Assembly (NCBI GenBank): GCA_002077045.2
Contig: KZ111156.1
Coordinates: 617,444-681,443, forward strand
From: Rachicladosporium sp. CCFEE 5018
Taxonomy: Eukaryota; Ascomycota; Dothideomycetes; Cladosporiales; Cladosporiaceae
Direction of reading: 5' to 3'
Length of the DNA stretch: 64,000 nt
Positions 21,914-33,288 of this stretch are shown piece after piece; the stretch's first letter is position 1, and every line of letters starts with the position of its first letter. The notes under the pieces are model-generated. The model saw only the letters and a list, made by a program, of their open reading frames with translations, did not search any database and was not told the origin of the DNA. The position numbers and the translations under genes are program-made.

Positions 21914-24097
21914 CTACACATTGACCTCAACTCTGCCCTCCCCGGCTGATCCCTTACTCAACTCCGGCAGGAGGTACGTAATATCATCCCAAGGATGCCT
22001 GTAAAGCCCGGTCCTCAACCTCTTCTGGTCCAAGAAATGAGCAATCAGCCCAATACTGCGACCGAGCACGAAGAGACCGTTGAGTACACCCATCTTGAGG
22101 TAATCCTCCGCCTCCTCAGCGCTGAAAGCACCGCAATTCCGCATCAGGTCGACGAAGCAGACCGCCACACAGCCGTCGACGTTGAGAATCAAGTTGTCTT
22201 TCTTGGATGTTGTGACGGTCTCGACGGCGATGGCGTAGTCGAGGAGTTTGGTGGAGCCGGCGGGGAACTGGGCTTTGCAGAATTCTTTTACGAGGGAGAC
22301 GCGGAGATCGGGGTTGTTGCGGGATTTGACGCGATGGCCGATACCGGGGACTGGGAGTGGTGTTAGTGGACGTAGTGAGATGGGAGGGTACAGAGCAACA
22401 TACTGAGCTTGTTCTCCTTGCGCATGGTGTCGACGAAGTCACGCGGGCTAAGACCCTTATCGTACGCGCGAGTGAACTCTTCGGCGGCGCCATCAAGGGC
22501 ACCACCAAAGCGAGAGCCGATTGTGAGAAGGCCGGAGACGAGAGCGGAGATCAAGTCCTTGCCGGCACGGGTGGTGATGATGGTGTTCATGGCACCGGAC
22601 ACAGCTGGGCCGTGATCGGCCGTGAGCATGAGGACCATCTCGAGGAAGCGGCCAGCGTACTCGGGAAGGCGGCGACGGAACCATAGCAGAGACATGACAC
22701 CACCGATACCGATGTTGTCCTTGAAGACGTCTGAGATGGGCATGCCGGCGTAGAGGAGCTCTTGACCACGGTCGTCGGAAATGGTGGAGATAAAGGCAGC
22801 TGGCTTACGGATGAGACCGAGTTCTTGAGCCCAGGCATAGTCGACTGGGATCTTGGGTACGGCGGGCTCAGGGCTGGGCTTGATGCTGCCCTTTTTGAGG
22901 AGGTCTTGGTAGACTTTGGAAAGCTCCGCTGGAAGCTCCTCGAAGGTCTGGGGGACGTAGAAGCCGGCGTCACGCATGGTCTTGTTCTTCATCGCGGCGG
23001 TCTCGAGCTGGGAGTTGGCGAAAGAGCCGGCGTGGCCGAACTGCACCTCAGTCTTGAGCATGCTTGCAACAGTGCCGATGGCCCAGGCCACGATGGGCTT
23101 GGTGATCTCGCCACTCTTGACAGCCTCGATGACGCGGTACTCCTCGATACCACCGACCTCACCGAGCAAGACGAGGATCTTGCAGTCAGGGTCGGCCTGG
23201 TATCGCAGCATGTGATCGATGAAGGTCGTACCCGGGTATCTGTCACCACCGATAGCCACACCTTCGTAGACACCGTCTGTGGTCTGAGCGATGATGTTGT
23301 TCAGCTCGTTCGACATACCACCCGACTTGGAGACGTAGCCGACGGAACCTTTACGGTAGAGCTTGGAGGCCACGATGTTGTCCATCATGCCACCAGTGTT
23401 GCCGATCTTGAAAGCTCCAGGCTTGATGCCACCGACTGTAGCAGGGCCGATGATTGTGACGCCCTTCTTTTTCGCTGCGTGAAGAATCTCACGAGCTCGT
23501 CGCTCGGGCACACCCTCTGCGATGATGGCGATCGACTTGATCTGGGGGTATGTGAGGAGCTCCATGGTGGAGGTGTAGACTGAGCGGGACGAGGCAAAGT
23601 TGACAACGCAGTCGACGTCGGGGTGCTTGGCCATAGCCTGCTCTGGTGATTGGTAGACTGGAAGGAGAGTCTCGGTCGTTCCCCAGTACCTGCTCCTTGT
23701 CAGTGTTGCACCGTGTCCATCATGCGATTCTGTACTCACATCTTGCTGACGAACTGGCCGCCGAATGTGTAGATGATGCCGGCCACTGAAGGCTGCTTGC
23801 GCTTGCAGATGAAGTCGAAATCGAGCATGCCCTGGACTGCCTTTGTCTGCATTCCGCTGTTGTTCCTGTTAGCCACTGATCTCTCCGCCATCTCATTGCT
23901 CGCAGGTAAGCTTACTAGACGAAACATCTTGTCTTGGGGTGGTATAGAGCGCTCTCTGACTGTGGGCTCAGTGCTCTGCTGGGAGGTGCGAAGCGTGTGA
24001 TGTTGTCGTTGGCAGACAAGCCAGAGTCGCCGTTCGCGGTTCCATTCGTGCCATTCGTGCCGTTGGAAGTGCCATTGGCTACAGCGGAGGGAGCCAT
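21914..24097 (-). CDS. acl1: ATP-citrate lyase subunit 1
   Basis: Four exons, 24097..23916, 23856..23740, 23689..22404 and 22350..21914, give 673 residues, the usual fungal length. After an Asn/Gly/Thr-rich leader (MAPSAVANGTSNGTNG), the succinyl-CoA-synthetase-alpha-like part has RAVQ-type GMQTKAVQGMLDFDF, VNFASSRS and the phosphohistidine motif QFGHAGSFA. The citrate-synthase-like part carries GIGHRVKSRNNPDLRV and ends LSKGSAGEGRVEVNV. With subunit 2 it makes the cytosolic ATP-citrate lyase, converting citrate, CoA and ATP to acetyl-CoA, oxaloacetate and ADP. The partner gene acl2 is divergent 1.6 kb away, the common filamentous-fungal layout. Confidence 0.96.
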
Positions 24098-25701
24098 GAT
24101 GATGGTCGTGCTGTTCAGTCCGAGTTCTGGGGGATTTTGATGCAATTCTGCTCAATCACGCTTGTCAGATCTTGTGCAAAGTGCCTCTAGATTCTCAATC
24201 GTGCTGATGTTCCGACGACCCTCGCAGCTGTCGCAGAATATTGGTGGATGTCCGTTCGCGCTAAATTTGGCTCGCAGCTTCCCCGGCTGAGAAGTTGAGC
24301 CCCAAAGGATCGCGCTTTCCAACACACGGCGAACACTTACAGGAAAGATGAACGTTGTCGCGGGAAGCAGGTACGAAGGTAGGAGTGAGGTACTGAACAA
24401 CACTTGATACGCACAAGAGGTGCAAGACTGGAGCTCTCCCAAGAAAGTCGGTCAACTGGTCGAACGACTCGGTACCGCGTTGACCTCACCGAGCTGCGGG
24501 CGGATCAGACCCCTGCAGCTTTTTTGTCTCCTTCGGTTCCCGGCGCTAGAAACGCTCTTGCAGCTTCGGAACGAATGTAGATGGTCGCCTCGGCGTATCA
24601 CCATGGACGTCGTATCATCTTACGTGCGTGAGGAGATCCGTTGGTGAGACCCCGAAATGATGATTGCTTGACTGGGTACGATAATTGCTTCTCGATATGG
24701 CCGAGAAGGGGTACGTGGGCGCACTGTGATCCTCGCGTGCCCGGACTTTTCTACTGCTGTGACGAGGAGAGGACCTTGATGGCTTCATCGACTCGGCAGA
24801 ACAACCGAGTCGCGCCAGTGAGACTTTATTCATCGCGTGGCTCTGAGGCGTCTTGTGGTATGACAGTTTACTGGAATGCTACGCACATCTCATCAGCTAC
24901 TACGAGGCATGTATCCACCGCTGTTCCTGGATCGTCGTTCATCACACATATCGTACGATGCAAGAGCCGACAAGCGAGAGATCAACCTTCACTTCATCAA
25001 TATCCAAAAGTCTCAACGGGATCGCTGCCGGAAGCCACGCGCACTAGGCTGCATATCAATGCATCTGCTGGTGCGCGTCAACCGGAGCGCCGCCCAGTCG
25101 GTGGAGTCCCTTGACCGCTGGTGGGATGTTTGGTACCTTTCAACGGATGAGCCATTGACTTCGCCGTGCTCTAATCTGACCGTGTGGTTCCAACATACAC
25201 AAAGTTCCATAGCAATAGGACCTTCCAATTATTCGCATTGTCAATTGTCAGCTGTGACTTCCTTTCCAGCACTACGATCCTTCCATCGCTCAGCCTTGTA
25301 AGTGCAGCCCCGAGTCGCATCTTCCATTTTTGGGTCTTTCACGGGGAAGGCACGCCAACAAGTCCGAGCGCGACAAAAAGTCCGTCACGACCAACATCGT
25401 CCGATCGTGTGGGACAGGCATTGTGCTTTGCGATTGAGGATTTTGAAATCAGAGGAACTTTTTGCAATATTCTGACCTTTCTTGCAAAGACTCGAGCAAT
25501 TCATTACACTTTCTACAGAGCAATAACGAGCAAGTCCGCCTACAGGTAAGGATGCATCCCATCCTCTCAGCTAGCTTTCTCACCGCCCGCCAGCTGCTCC
25601 TGCCGTACTGCAGTAGCAATTGTCTGAGCGAAACAAGACCACAGTTGCTTACAGCTATCTTCCAGATCATACATTGAACCTCCAACACACCACAATCCAC
25701 A
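24098..25701. promoter_or_regulatory. Bidirectional intergenic region between acl1 and acl2
   Basis: 1.6 kb between the two ACL start codons, transcribed outward. It presumably coordinates the two subunits, which are needed in equal amounts. Non-coding 5' exons or leaders may lie here. No individual site can be named with confidence. Confidence 0.6.
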
Positions 25702-27268
25702 ATGTCCGCCAAAGCGATCTCAGAAGCCGACGGAAAGGCAGTCCTCAACTACCACCTCACCCGCGCTCCAGTGATCAAGCCCACACCTCTACCCGCACAA
25801 TCGACGCACAACCCTCCAGCAAAGCTCGCCACGATCACATTCGAAGATGGCGACGATATCAACGGCGTGCTCGACCGCGCAGAGGCTACATTCCCCTTCC
25901 TTCTGCAACCAGGTGCCAAATTCGTCGCCAAGCCAGATATGCTGATCAAGCGACGAGGCAAGTCCGGACTGCTGAAGCTGAACGCTACATGGCCAGACGC
26001 GAAGGCCTGGGTGGCAGAGCGTGCGAACAAGGTGCAGAAGGTTGAGCATGTGGAGGGCAGGCTAAGGAACTTCCTCGTGGAGCCCTTTGTACCGCATCCC
26101 CAGGAGACGGAGTACTACATCAACATCAACTCTGTCCGCGAGGTGAGTGCTTGCTGAGCTGCTGAAGCTATGTCCAACACTGACTGACGGGACAGGGCGA
26201 CTGGATCCTCTTCTACCACGAGGGCGGCGTAGACGTCGGCGACGTCGACGAGAAAGCAGCCAAACTCCTCATCCCCGTAGACCTCTCGCAATACCCCTCA
26301 AACGACGAGATCGCCAAGTCGCTCCTCAGCAAAGTCCCCAAGGGCGTGCACAATGTCCTGGTGGACTTCATCTCCCGCCTCTACGCCGTCTACGTCGACT
26401 CGCAGTTCACATACCTCGAGATCAACCCCTTGGTGGTGATCCCTAACAAAGACTCCACAGGCGCTGATGTGCACTTTCTTGATCTCGCAGCAAAGCTCGA
26501 TCAGACTGCTGAGTTTGAGTGTGGTGTGAAGTGGGCTATCGCGCGTGCACCAGGCGCTCTCGGCAAGCCAGTCGTCTCAGACGGCAAAGTGCAGATCGAT
26601 GCTGGACCACCCATGGAGTTTCCCGCACCATTCGGCCGCGAGATGAGCAAAGAGGAGGCTTACATTGCGGAGATGGACGCTAAGACTGGTGCTTCCCTCA
26701 AGTTGACCATTCTTAACGGCCAAGGTCGTGTCTGGACGCTTGTGGCTGGTGGTGGTGCTTCAGTCGTCTACGCTGACGCTATTGCCTCCGCGGGTTTTGC
26801 GAGCGAGCTGGCGAACTACGGCGAGTACTCTGGCGCGCCGACTGAGACGCAGACCTTCCACTATGCTCGTACGGTGCTCGACCTCATGCTGCGTGCTCAG
26901 CAGCACCCCGAGGGCAAGATCCTCTTCATTGGCGGCGGTATCGCTAACTTCACCAACGTACGTCCTGCCTTATTGCGCGCACGTAAGAGAAGCAAGCACT
27001 AACATTTGAACAGGTTGCCTCGACTTTCAAAGGCGTCATCCGCGCCCTACGCGAAGTCGCTCCCCTGCTCATCGAGCACAAGGTGCAGATCTGGGTCCGC
27101 CGTGCGGGACCCAACTACCAAGAGGGCCTCCGAAACATCAAGTCCGTCGGACAAGAGCTGGGACTGAACATGCACGTCTTTGGGCCGGAGATGCACGTTT
27201 CAGGTATCGTGCCATTGGCGCTTATACCGGGCAAGTACGATAGCAGCATCAAAGAGTTCGACGGGTAG
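25702..27268 (+). CDS. acl2: ATP-citrate lyase subunit 2
   Basis: Exons 25702..26142, 26196..26957 and 27014..27268 give 485 residues. The protein is the ATP-grasp, succinyl-CoA-synthetase-beta-like half of the enzyme, starting MSAKAISEADGKAVLNYHL. Recognisable stretches are FVAKPDMLIKRRGKSGLL, the ATP-grasp element YLEINPLVV, a Gly-rich loop WTLVAGGGASVVYAD, LFIGGGIANFTN before intron 2, and IWVRRAGPNYQEGL. It works in the cytosol with subunit 1 to supply acetyl-CoA for lipids and protein acetylation. Both introns are 53-56 nt. The start matches known fungal ACL2. Confidence 0.96.
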
Positions 27269-27783
27269 ATTTCGACAACAGGTAAGAGATCAATCAGGGG
27301 AGGCGGACGTGCGATGAGGAGCACGACCGGCAGCATCTTATGTGGAGTGTGAGAGGCGTTTTCGTTGGCTGCTCGAGAGAGCGGCTAAGGGGGGGTGTAT
27401 ATGAGAGGAATATAGATATACTAGTAGCTGCATCTTTGCATTCGCACCGGGAATCAACACAGCATCATTGACTCCATCTGCATATGCCACAGCTATGTGA
27501 GATTAGTCGCTCCTTCCCAATGCTTGCTGCCTCATCACGTGCAGCTTGGTCTACCTCTGTGCACGGACCAGTCGAACTTTTGTCTGGCACAAGTGCGATC
27601 TTGGGCTTGTTAAGGTACATGTAACTCCACGAACACTTACTTCTGTCACCCCAGCTCTTTACTCCCGCGCCATTACTCCCTCGATCCGCTGCCACATCGA
27701 CTTTCGCATCGCGACCACTACACCTCCACGCGCTGTCCGATACTAGCCAGCCGCATCACAACGAGCCCTCCGCTGCAGCGATC
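27269..27783. other. Intergenic interval acl2 to SmF
   Basis: Nothing supported. 3' flank of acl2 and promoter of the SmF gene. Confidence 0.5.
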
Positions 27784-28429
27784 ATGAGTGTAAGCGCACC
27801 TCCACTTTCTCTCAGGACTTTCGCGCAGTCATATTGACAGATGCGCTAGTTCGTCCCCCTGAACCCTCGCCCGCTTCTCCAATCACTGATCAACGACGAT
27901 GTCACGATTCGATTGAAGTGGAATGAGACTGAGTATACGGGGAAGCTGGTCAGTGTGGACTCGTATATGAATCTGCAGCTGAGTGGTGCGGAGGAGTATG
28001 TTGGGGGGAAGCATCAGGGGGGGTTGGGGATGGTGTTTATAAGGTATGTGAATTTCTACACCGGGCTTGAGGAGCGGTTGCGGCGAGGATTTGGGAGGAG
28101 CAAGAACAGCTGGCGAGGGCAGAGGGCTGGTGATCATGGGAACCAGGCATGAGGCATCTAGAGGGTGCCAGTTCGCGACTGTGGCTGGGCACACTAGCGC
28201 GGGGGGACTTTAGTATGGGGCCAATGCGTGCAAGAACGGCGCTGTGAAGGAGCAAGCGCTCTTTCCAACGGGGGAAGACGATGGAATGGGAAATAAACGC
28301 AGTGTGGAGAAATCGGTGCAGCAATTGCGGACGATGTACTGACGAGTGGTCCACAGGTGTAACAATGTGCTCTGGATAGCGGCGAAGAATCAGGGAAAGA
28401 CGAACGGAGACGCAGAGATGTCTGGGTGA
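27784..28429 (+). CDS. smf1: Small nuclear ribonucleoprotein SmF
   Basis: Three exons, 27784..27789, 27850..28043 and 28357..28429, give 90 residues. Exon 1 encodes only Met-Ser. The Sm1 motif is VTIRLKWNETEYTGKLVSVD followed by SYMNLQLSGAEEY, and the Sm2 motif is MVFIRCNNVLWI, spanning intron 2. It is a core component of the heptameric Sm ring on U1, U2, U4 and U5 snRNAs in pre-mRNA splicing. The six-base first exon and the 313-nt second intron are unusual next to the roughly 55-nt introns elsewhere in the window. The short exon was accepted because it joins in frame to FVPLNPRPLLQSL, the expected SmF start. Confidence 0.93.
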
Positions 28430-29071
28430 GAGAGTTCACTGTCAATTTGGGTTCGCGGGGCGGCGGAGGCCGCACAACATGCGCTGTTCAAGAGGCAGAA
28501 GGACGAGGATGAGCATGAGAACGAGGAACACAGAGGTACGCCACAAATGCGCAGCATCCCGCGGCATAGGTGCGAGTCTCGGCAAACGCATGGAGATCGT
28601 CGAGCTGTTCTCACGGGTTGAGCAGTGATAAGTGCGCAGTACTGAGTGCGCGTACCGCAGCGTAGGGGAGGGGAGTTGAATCTGGAGAGGTCAGTAGACG
28701 CATAAGTCACGCAAGCCGAGCGAATGCTGAATTCATGCCACTCTTTCAGCTCCTTGTGGCTATCCAGCTACCGCAAAGCACTCCCTTTCAATCGCAGCAC
28801 CCGCCATGTCTGATCCCAGTGCGCGACCCAGCGGGTTCAGTGCAATATCAGGTACTGTCGAGATTGCTCCGGCGTCAAGTTGGACGAGGTAACTGCGATC
28901 AGCGCAATTGCCATGACTGTGTGTAAGCCCAGAACTCAATTCAGACCTCACTTCGTCCCAACACCATGACAAGAGCCTTTGCCAGAAGTTCCCCATTGCG
29001 TTCCACGCATCTCCTCCCTTCATCATCACTGATATCGTTGTTCATTCTTAATTATACGTTCAGACTCCAGC
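28430..29071. other. Intergenic interval
   Basis: No supported gene. It includes a short pyrimidine-rich leader before 29072. Confidence 0.45.
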
Positions 29072-32000
29072 ATGGCCGAAGACGTCACATGGTCTCCTGT
29101 GCCCAACGACGAGTCGGCCATGGGTACTTCGCCGCTAGGGCCAGACGCCGATTCGCATAATGAATACAATCTGGGTGACTTATCTGATATTGGCAATACA
29201 CCGGATCTGCCCTCGTGCACTGGAGCCTGGCAGCAAGTCAACCTCCCGGGCAGTCTCACGTCCACAGCATCTTGGTCTGGGCCTCTGCCTGTCTCAGGCG
29301 ATGCTTCAAATGACAGCGGCAGCTATGATAGCACCAGCGAGACCAGCGAGACCAGCGGGACCAGCGAGAGCTCCAACTATGAGTCTGGCCTGCCTCTCCA
29401 CTACTCTCGGAAGTATCGTATGACCGAGAGCTACCTTGATGATAACCCTTTGGAGAGCGAGTGGATCCCATATCCTCCTGCGACAGCTGACGATGATCGA
29501 CTTGACCCACCTGGCACCATCGATATCGAGTCGTCAGTTCGAGTTTTGCATGAATCCCTTGGTGAACGGCTTGACGTAGACAAGGACACGATCACGTATC
29601 TGGCAGAGATCGCAGCACTTGACAAGCCGATGCAGCTGAACCTTCAGCTCGACGTAGGACATAGCGTCCGCAAGCAGAGGATCGAGCTGCCGATCTTGCG
29701 AGAAGATCATGATAAGCAACTGCGTGGAGCACGCGCGCGGAACAAGCTGGAGCTGACGAGTCGGGACTTCGAGCCGTTCGATTCAGATGGGGAAGCTGAC
29801 GAGGGGCCAGCCTTTCCGCGGCTCATGTGCGTAGAAGCGCAGGCGCTGGACAGATCGATCACCGATGAGAAGTGGAATGTGAGCCAGGAGACCATGGAGT
29901 ACCTTCGCGATCTCATAAAGATGCTCAACGAAGTGTTACCTGACACTGAGTACAAGGTGAGCATTCCTCTGGGGGCATTAAACAGGCTCACTGGCCACTG
30001 ACACTTGCGTAGCCGAGACCAGGCACGATTACTCCACCACTGTTGCCGCTGTCCCCGCCGGCTACACCTCGCATCCCAGAAGGGGAAGCGATGCAGATCG
30101 ATTTCACCTCCACACCTGAGGATCTCATTGCACAAGACGCTATAGCTGCAGCAGAAGCGGTACTAGCAGAGGACGCTGAGTTCGTCAACACAATCGAGAA
30201 ATTCGGCTGTCGCGACGGAGCTTCCGAAATATCTGACTATAGTTTGCCGAAGTCAATCGATGCAGCTCTGAGCTCGTCATCACCGTTGGGTAAGAAACGT
30301 TTGCGGAAATTGAAGCTGGACTCGCCGCTCTTGCCCATTGCTAGCGGAGAGTCTCCAGCGAAGAAGGCGAAGAAAGTGTCTTTCCCTGCAGAGCTGGCGT
30401 CTCTCATCCCCGACCCTACGCCTGACAGCTCCATCCAAGATCCTAAGCATGTCCAGGCCGATATCGACGACTTCATACAGAGTGTCATCAGGCCCTTCGC
30501 CGATTCGGTCACGCAAGGGATCGACTCCGAGAAGCTATCGGAAGTGGACACCACGATGCGGGTCAGAGTTCCAGAGATTGAAGCAGTCCATTCCAGAGCA
30601 CCGTGGCAAGAGTATGCTAGCGTGTCAGAGTCTATGGCACCACTGCAAGCTCAGCGATCACTGCTTCATTACACGAAGCGGGAGCTCCTCAAAGACGAGC
30701 AGAAGTGGAGTGGTGTTTCGAGGTTGGAGCGAATGCTGCCTTGGAAACCTTTCCCACCACACCTGGGCAAGATCAATGCTGGCAATGATTCTGACGATGG
30801 CTCGCTGGATCGCTATATGTCCGACTTGAACCTGGAAGCTGAGGTTGACCCACTCCAGCTCATTGCTCAGCCTGGTATCTTGCAGATCTTGCAAGATCGG
30901 GAGGACGATGACGATGAATTGGAGCCATTTGTGACGAGCGTGGAGTCCAATGCAGCCTCGGGGACAGCAACTCGCCTGGTGAATGATGGACCTACTTGGA
31001 CCCCAATAGTCCCCGGACAGATGCCTGCTACACTTGGGCAGCCTTCTGTGCGTGCTATCAATGGCCAAAACCCCAGAGATACCGAGTCCATACGCTTGAT
31101 CAACAATGGTTACAACCAAATGGTTCCCGGTTCAGACACGATGGTGCCATTGAGTAACACCGCTGAGACAAGTGGAAGTGCAACCACGTCGACGAACATA
31201 CTGCGCGAAGACGGGCTATTCTCTTTCATGCGACTTCAGGGCAAGCCATCAGAAAATATCAAGCCAACAGCCGTTGAAACAGCCATAGCGAAGGCGAGTG
31301 CGCCGCCAGTCGCAGTAATGCTCCCACCGGCGCCGCTGACACAAAGCGTTCGACTGGCTGTCCCAGCAAAACCTAGCCCTCAATATGACCGGAGTATGGC
31401 AATCGTGGTCTCGCCGAGTCTCATGGCCAACCGCAGTCAAGCCAGAGCTTTGCAAGCCGCACTCCCGAAGCTGGAGCTCATCGAACGAGCACCGCTCGGC
31501 GGTGCAATGGAGAAAGGCAAGACCATATCCGCCGAGGAGGGTGACATGATACTTTCACCCTCGACGGGACTACTCTTCACCACATTGCAGAAGCTGAAGC
31601 AACGACCTTTGCCAGGTCAGACCGACTTTCACGGCATCCGCGAACGTATCGCGGCAGTAGCCGCGCGGTTCGAGCGACTCCTAGTCTTTGTCAGCGAAGC
31701 GAACAACAGCGAGACCGGCCCAGGAGATCTTGACGATCGCGATGCTGAAGCATTGTCAGACCTCATCACTTTCACATCTTCCATTGACTGCGAAGTACAG
31801 ACCACGTACATCCTTGGCGGCGACTCTGATCTGACGGCATGGACCGCGGCTGCCATAACCTCCTACGGCGTTGTAGACGGCAGCATCACCTTACTCCAGG
31901 ATGAGACTCTGTGGGAGCGCTTCATGCGAAAGGCAGGCTTGAATGCTTTTGCTGCGCAAGCCATACTGGATCAGCTGAAGCGCACGAACTCGGCATCGAG

Positions 32001-32142
32001 TGAGGCTACGATAGAGGAAAGATCTGGGCTTGCGGCCTTCGTTTGCATGTCTGTGGAAGAAAGGGTACAGCGGTTTGGGGCTTTGCTGGGTGGTAAGCGC
32101 TTGCTGAAGCGAGTGAGTCAAGTGATTGATGCGAAGTGGTAG
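29072..32142 (+). CDS. Probable Zip2/SHOC1-like XPF-family protein
   Basis: Exons 29072..29956 and 30013..32142 give 1,004 residues. The N-terminal half is acidic and Ser/Thr-rich (repeated SETSETSGTSESS) and probably disordered. A putative nuclear signal is SPAKKAKKVSFPAEL. The C-terminal 220 residues look like a degenerate XPF/ERCC4 nuclease fold: MILSPSTGLLFTTLQKLKQR near residue 800, then ARFERLLVFVSE. A helix-hairpin-helix region follows with AGLNAFAAQAILDQL near 937 and LLKRVSQVIDAKW at the end. Acidic metal-binding nuclease motifs are not evident. Family knowledge suggests a role in meiotic crossover formation, but this is inference from architecture. It could be another inactive XPF-like protein. 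Confidence 0.6.
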
Positions 32143-33288
32143 GAAGTGGACGGATGGTGAATTTCGCTCTGATATGTGTCGCTATGTTCTCGGTACTGGG
32201 TGTCTCTCCTAATGCTGTGCTCATTCACCTACAAATTTGGTGGTCGGTCGTCAGTAGCGCGTCGCGAATGCCGTATCGCCCACGAACCATTGCTGAGACA
32301 TTGCAGATTTCACCTTTGATTTCCCTACCTTTCTCCAGTCCCTCGTACAGAGACGTCGTTATCGAGGTGTGTCTGGTCGGTCCACAAGTGAGGTATCTTT
32401 GCAACCGAGGCTTCCGCACTTATTCATGAGTCTATTCCCTTACCATGGTCACGCCAGTTGCGCATTCGTTCACGAGACAGCTCAGCCTCCACAAGGTCAC
32501 TCTGAAGAATCTCGCTGGCACGTGCAACCGGCAGCTCCGTCAACATGGCCATATCACACCGAATCAAACGAATGAAGCCAAGCCCCATGTTCTGCACAAC
32601 AGGCCGAGTTCTAGACCGAGATTCTCCACGCAATGTCGCAAGCGAACGCGCCTCAGCCACTTCGGCCGTCGGATCCCTGTCCGGCGGCCAAGTCAACGGC
32701 ACCAGCAGCCAGGAAACAAGGCCATCCTTCGGCATTACCCTAGGCGAGCATCATGGTTGCTGTGGCTGTGCTCTGATGTCGTGCATTATCAGTGCAGCTG
32801 TGATTGAGATGAAAGGGTTGTGATCGCATGTGCTGTCCTATCTGAGCAAAGCCCATGGCATTCCGATCAACATATGAACAACGTCTGTCTGCCGTGCTGT
32901 CTCATAAATCTTCCGTAGCTGCTTCAGAGAATACCATCGCAAGTCTCCTGATTCACCACCGAGGCGAACTTGGTCGTCATCCCGCAGAGCAATCTCCCTG
33001 GTGCGCGGTACAACGTTTGCAGGCGCTAACGACGATCTGTGTATTGTCGAGTGGACGGGAGCTTGGGCCCACTTTCCTGTGGTCGCGCGACGACGACGCA
33101 GCTCCCAAGCTACCACCCTTCTTCGGATCTGCTTCCACACAACACCACACTCCTTCCACCGCAATCCGCCCACGCTACCTGCGTATTTACTTCACTTCTG
33201 ACGAGCGCGTGTAAAGCGCTTTGTCGCGTATAGGGGTTATACTGATTTACACGCATACAGTTTCGCGCACCGCGTGCGGGAAAAAAGC
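32143..33288. other. Intergenic interval upstream of CSC1-like channel
   Basis: No supported gene in about 1.1 kb. The inverted repeat at 33207-33254 is the only structure noticed. Confidence 0.45.
33207..33254. repeat. 9-bp inverted repeat upstream of CSC1-like gene
   Basis: gcgtgtaaa (33207-33215) and its exact reverse complement tttacacgc (33246-33254) flank 30 bases, ending 34 bases before the proposed ATG. Could be a paired binding site or a hairpin in the leader. Confidence 0.35.

Noticed and set aside
22762..23583. 273-codon plus-strand frame opposite acl1
   Set aside because: Lies wholly antisense to a well-recognised ACL1 exon; no start context or recognisable protein.
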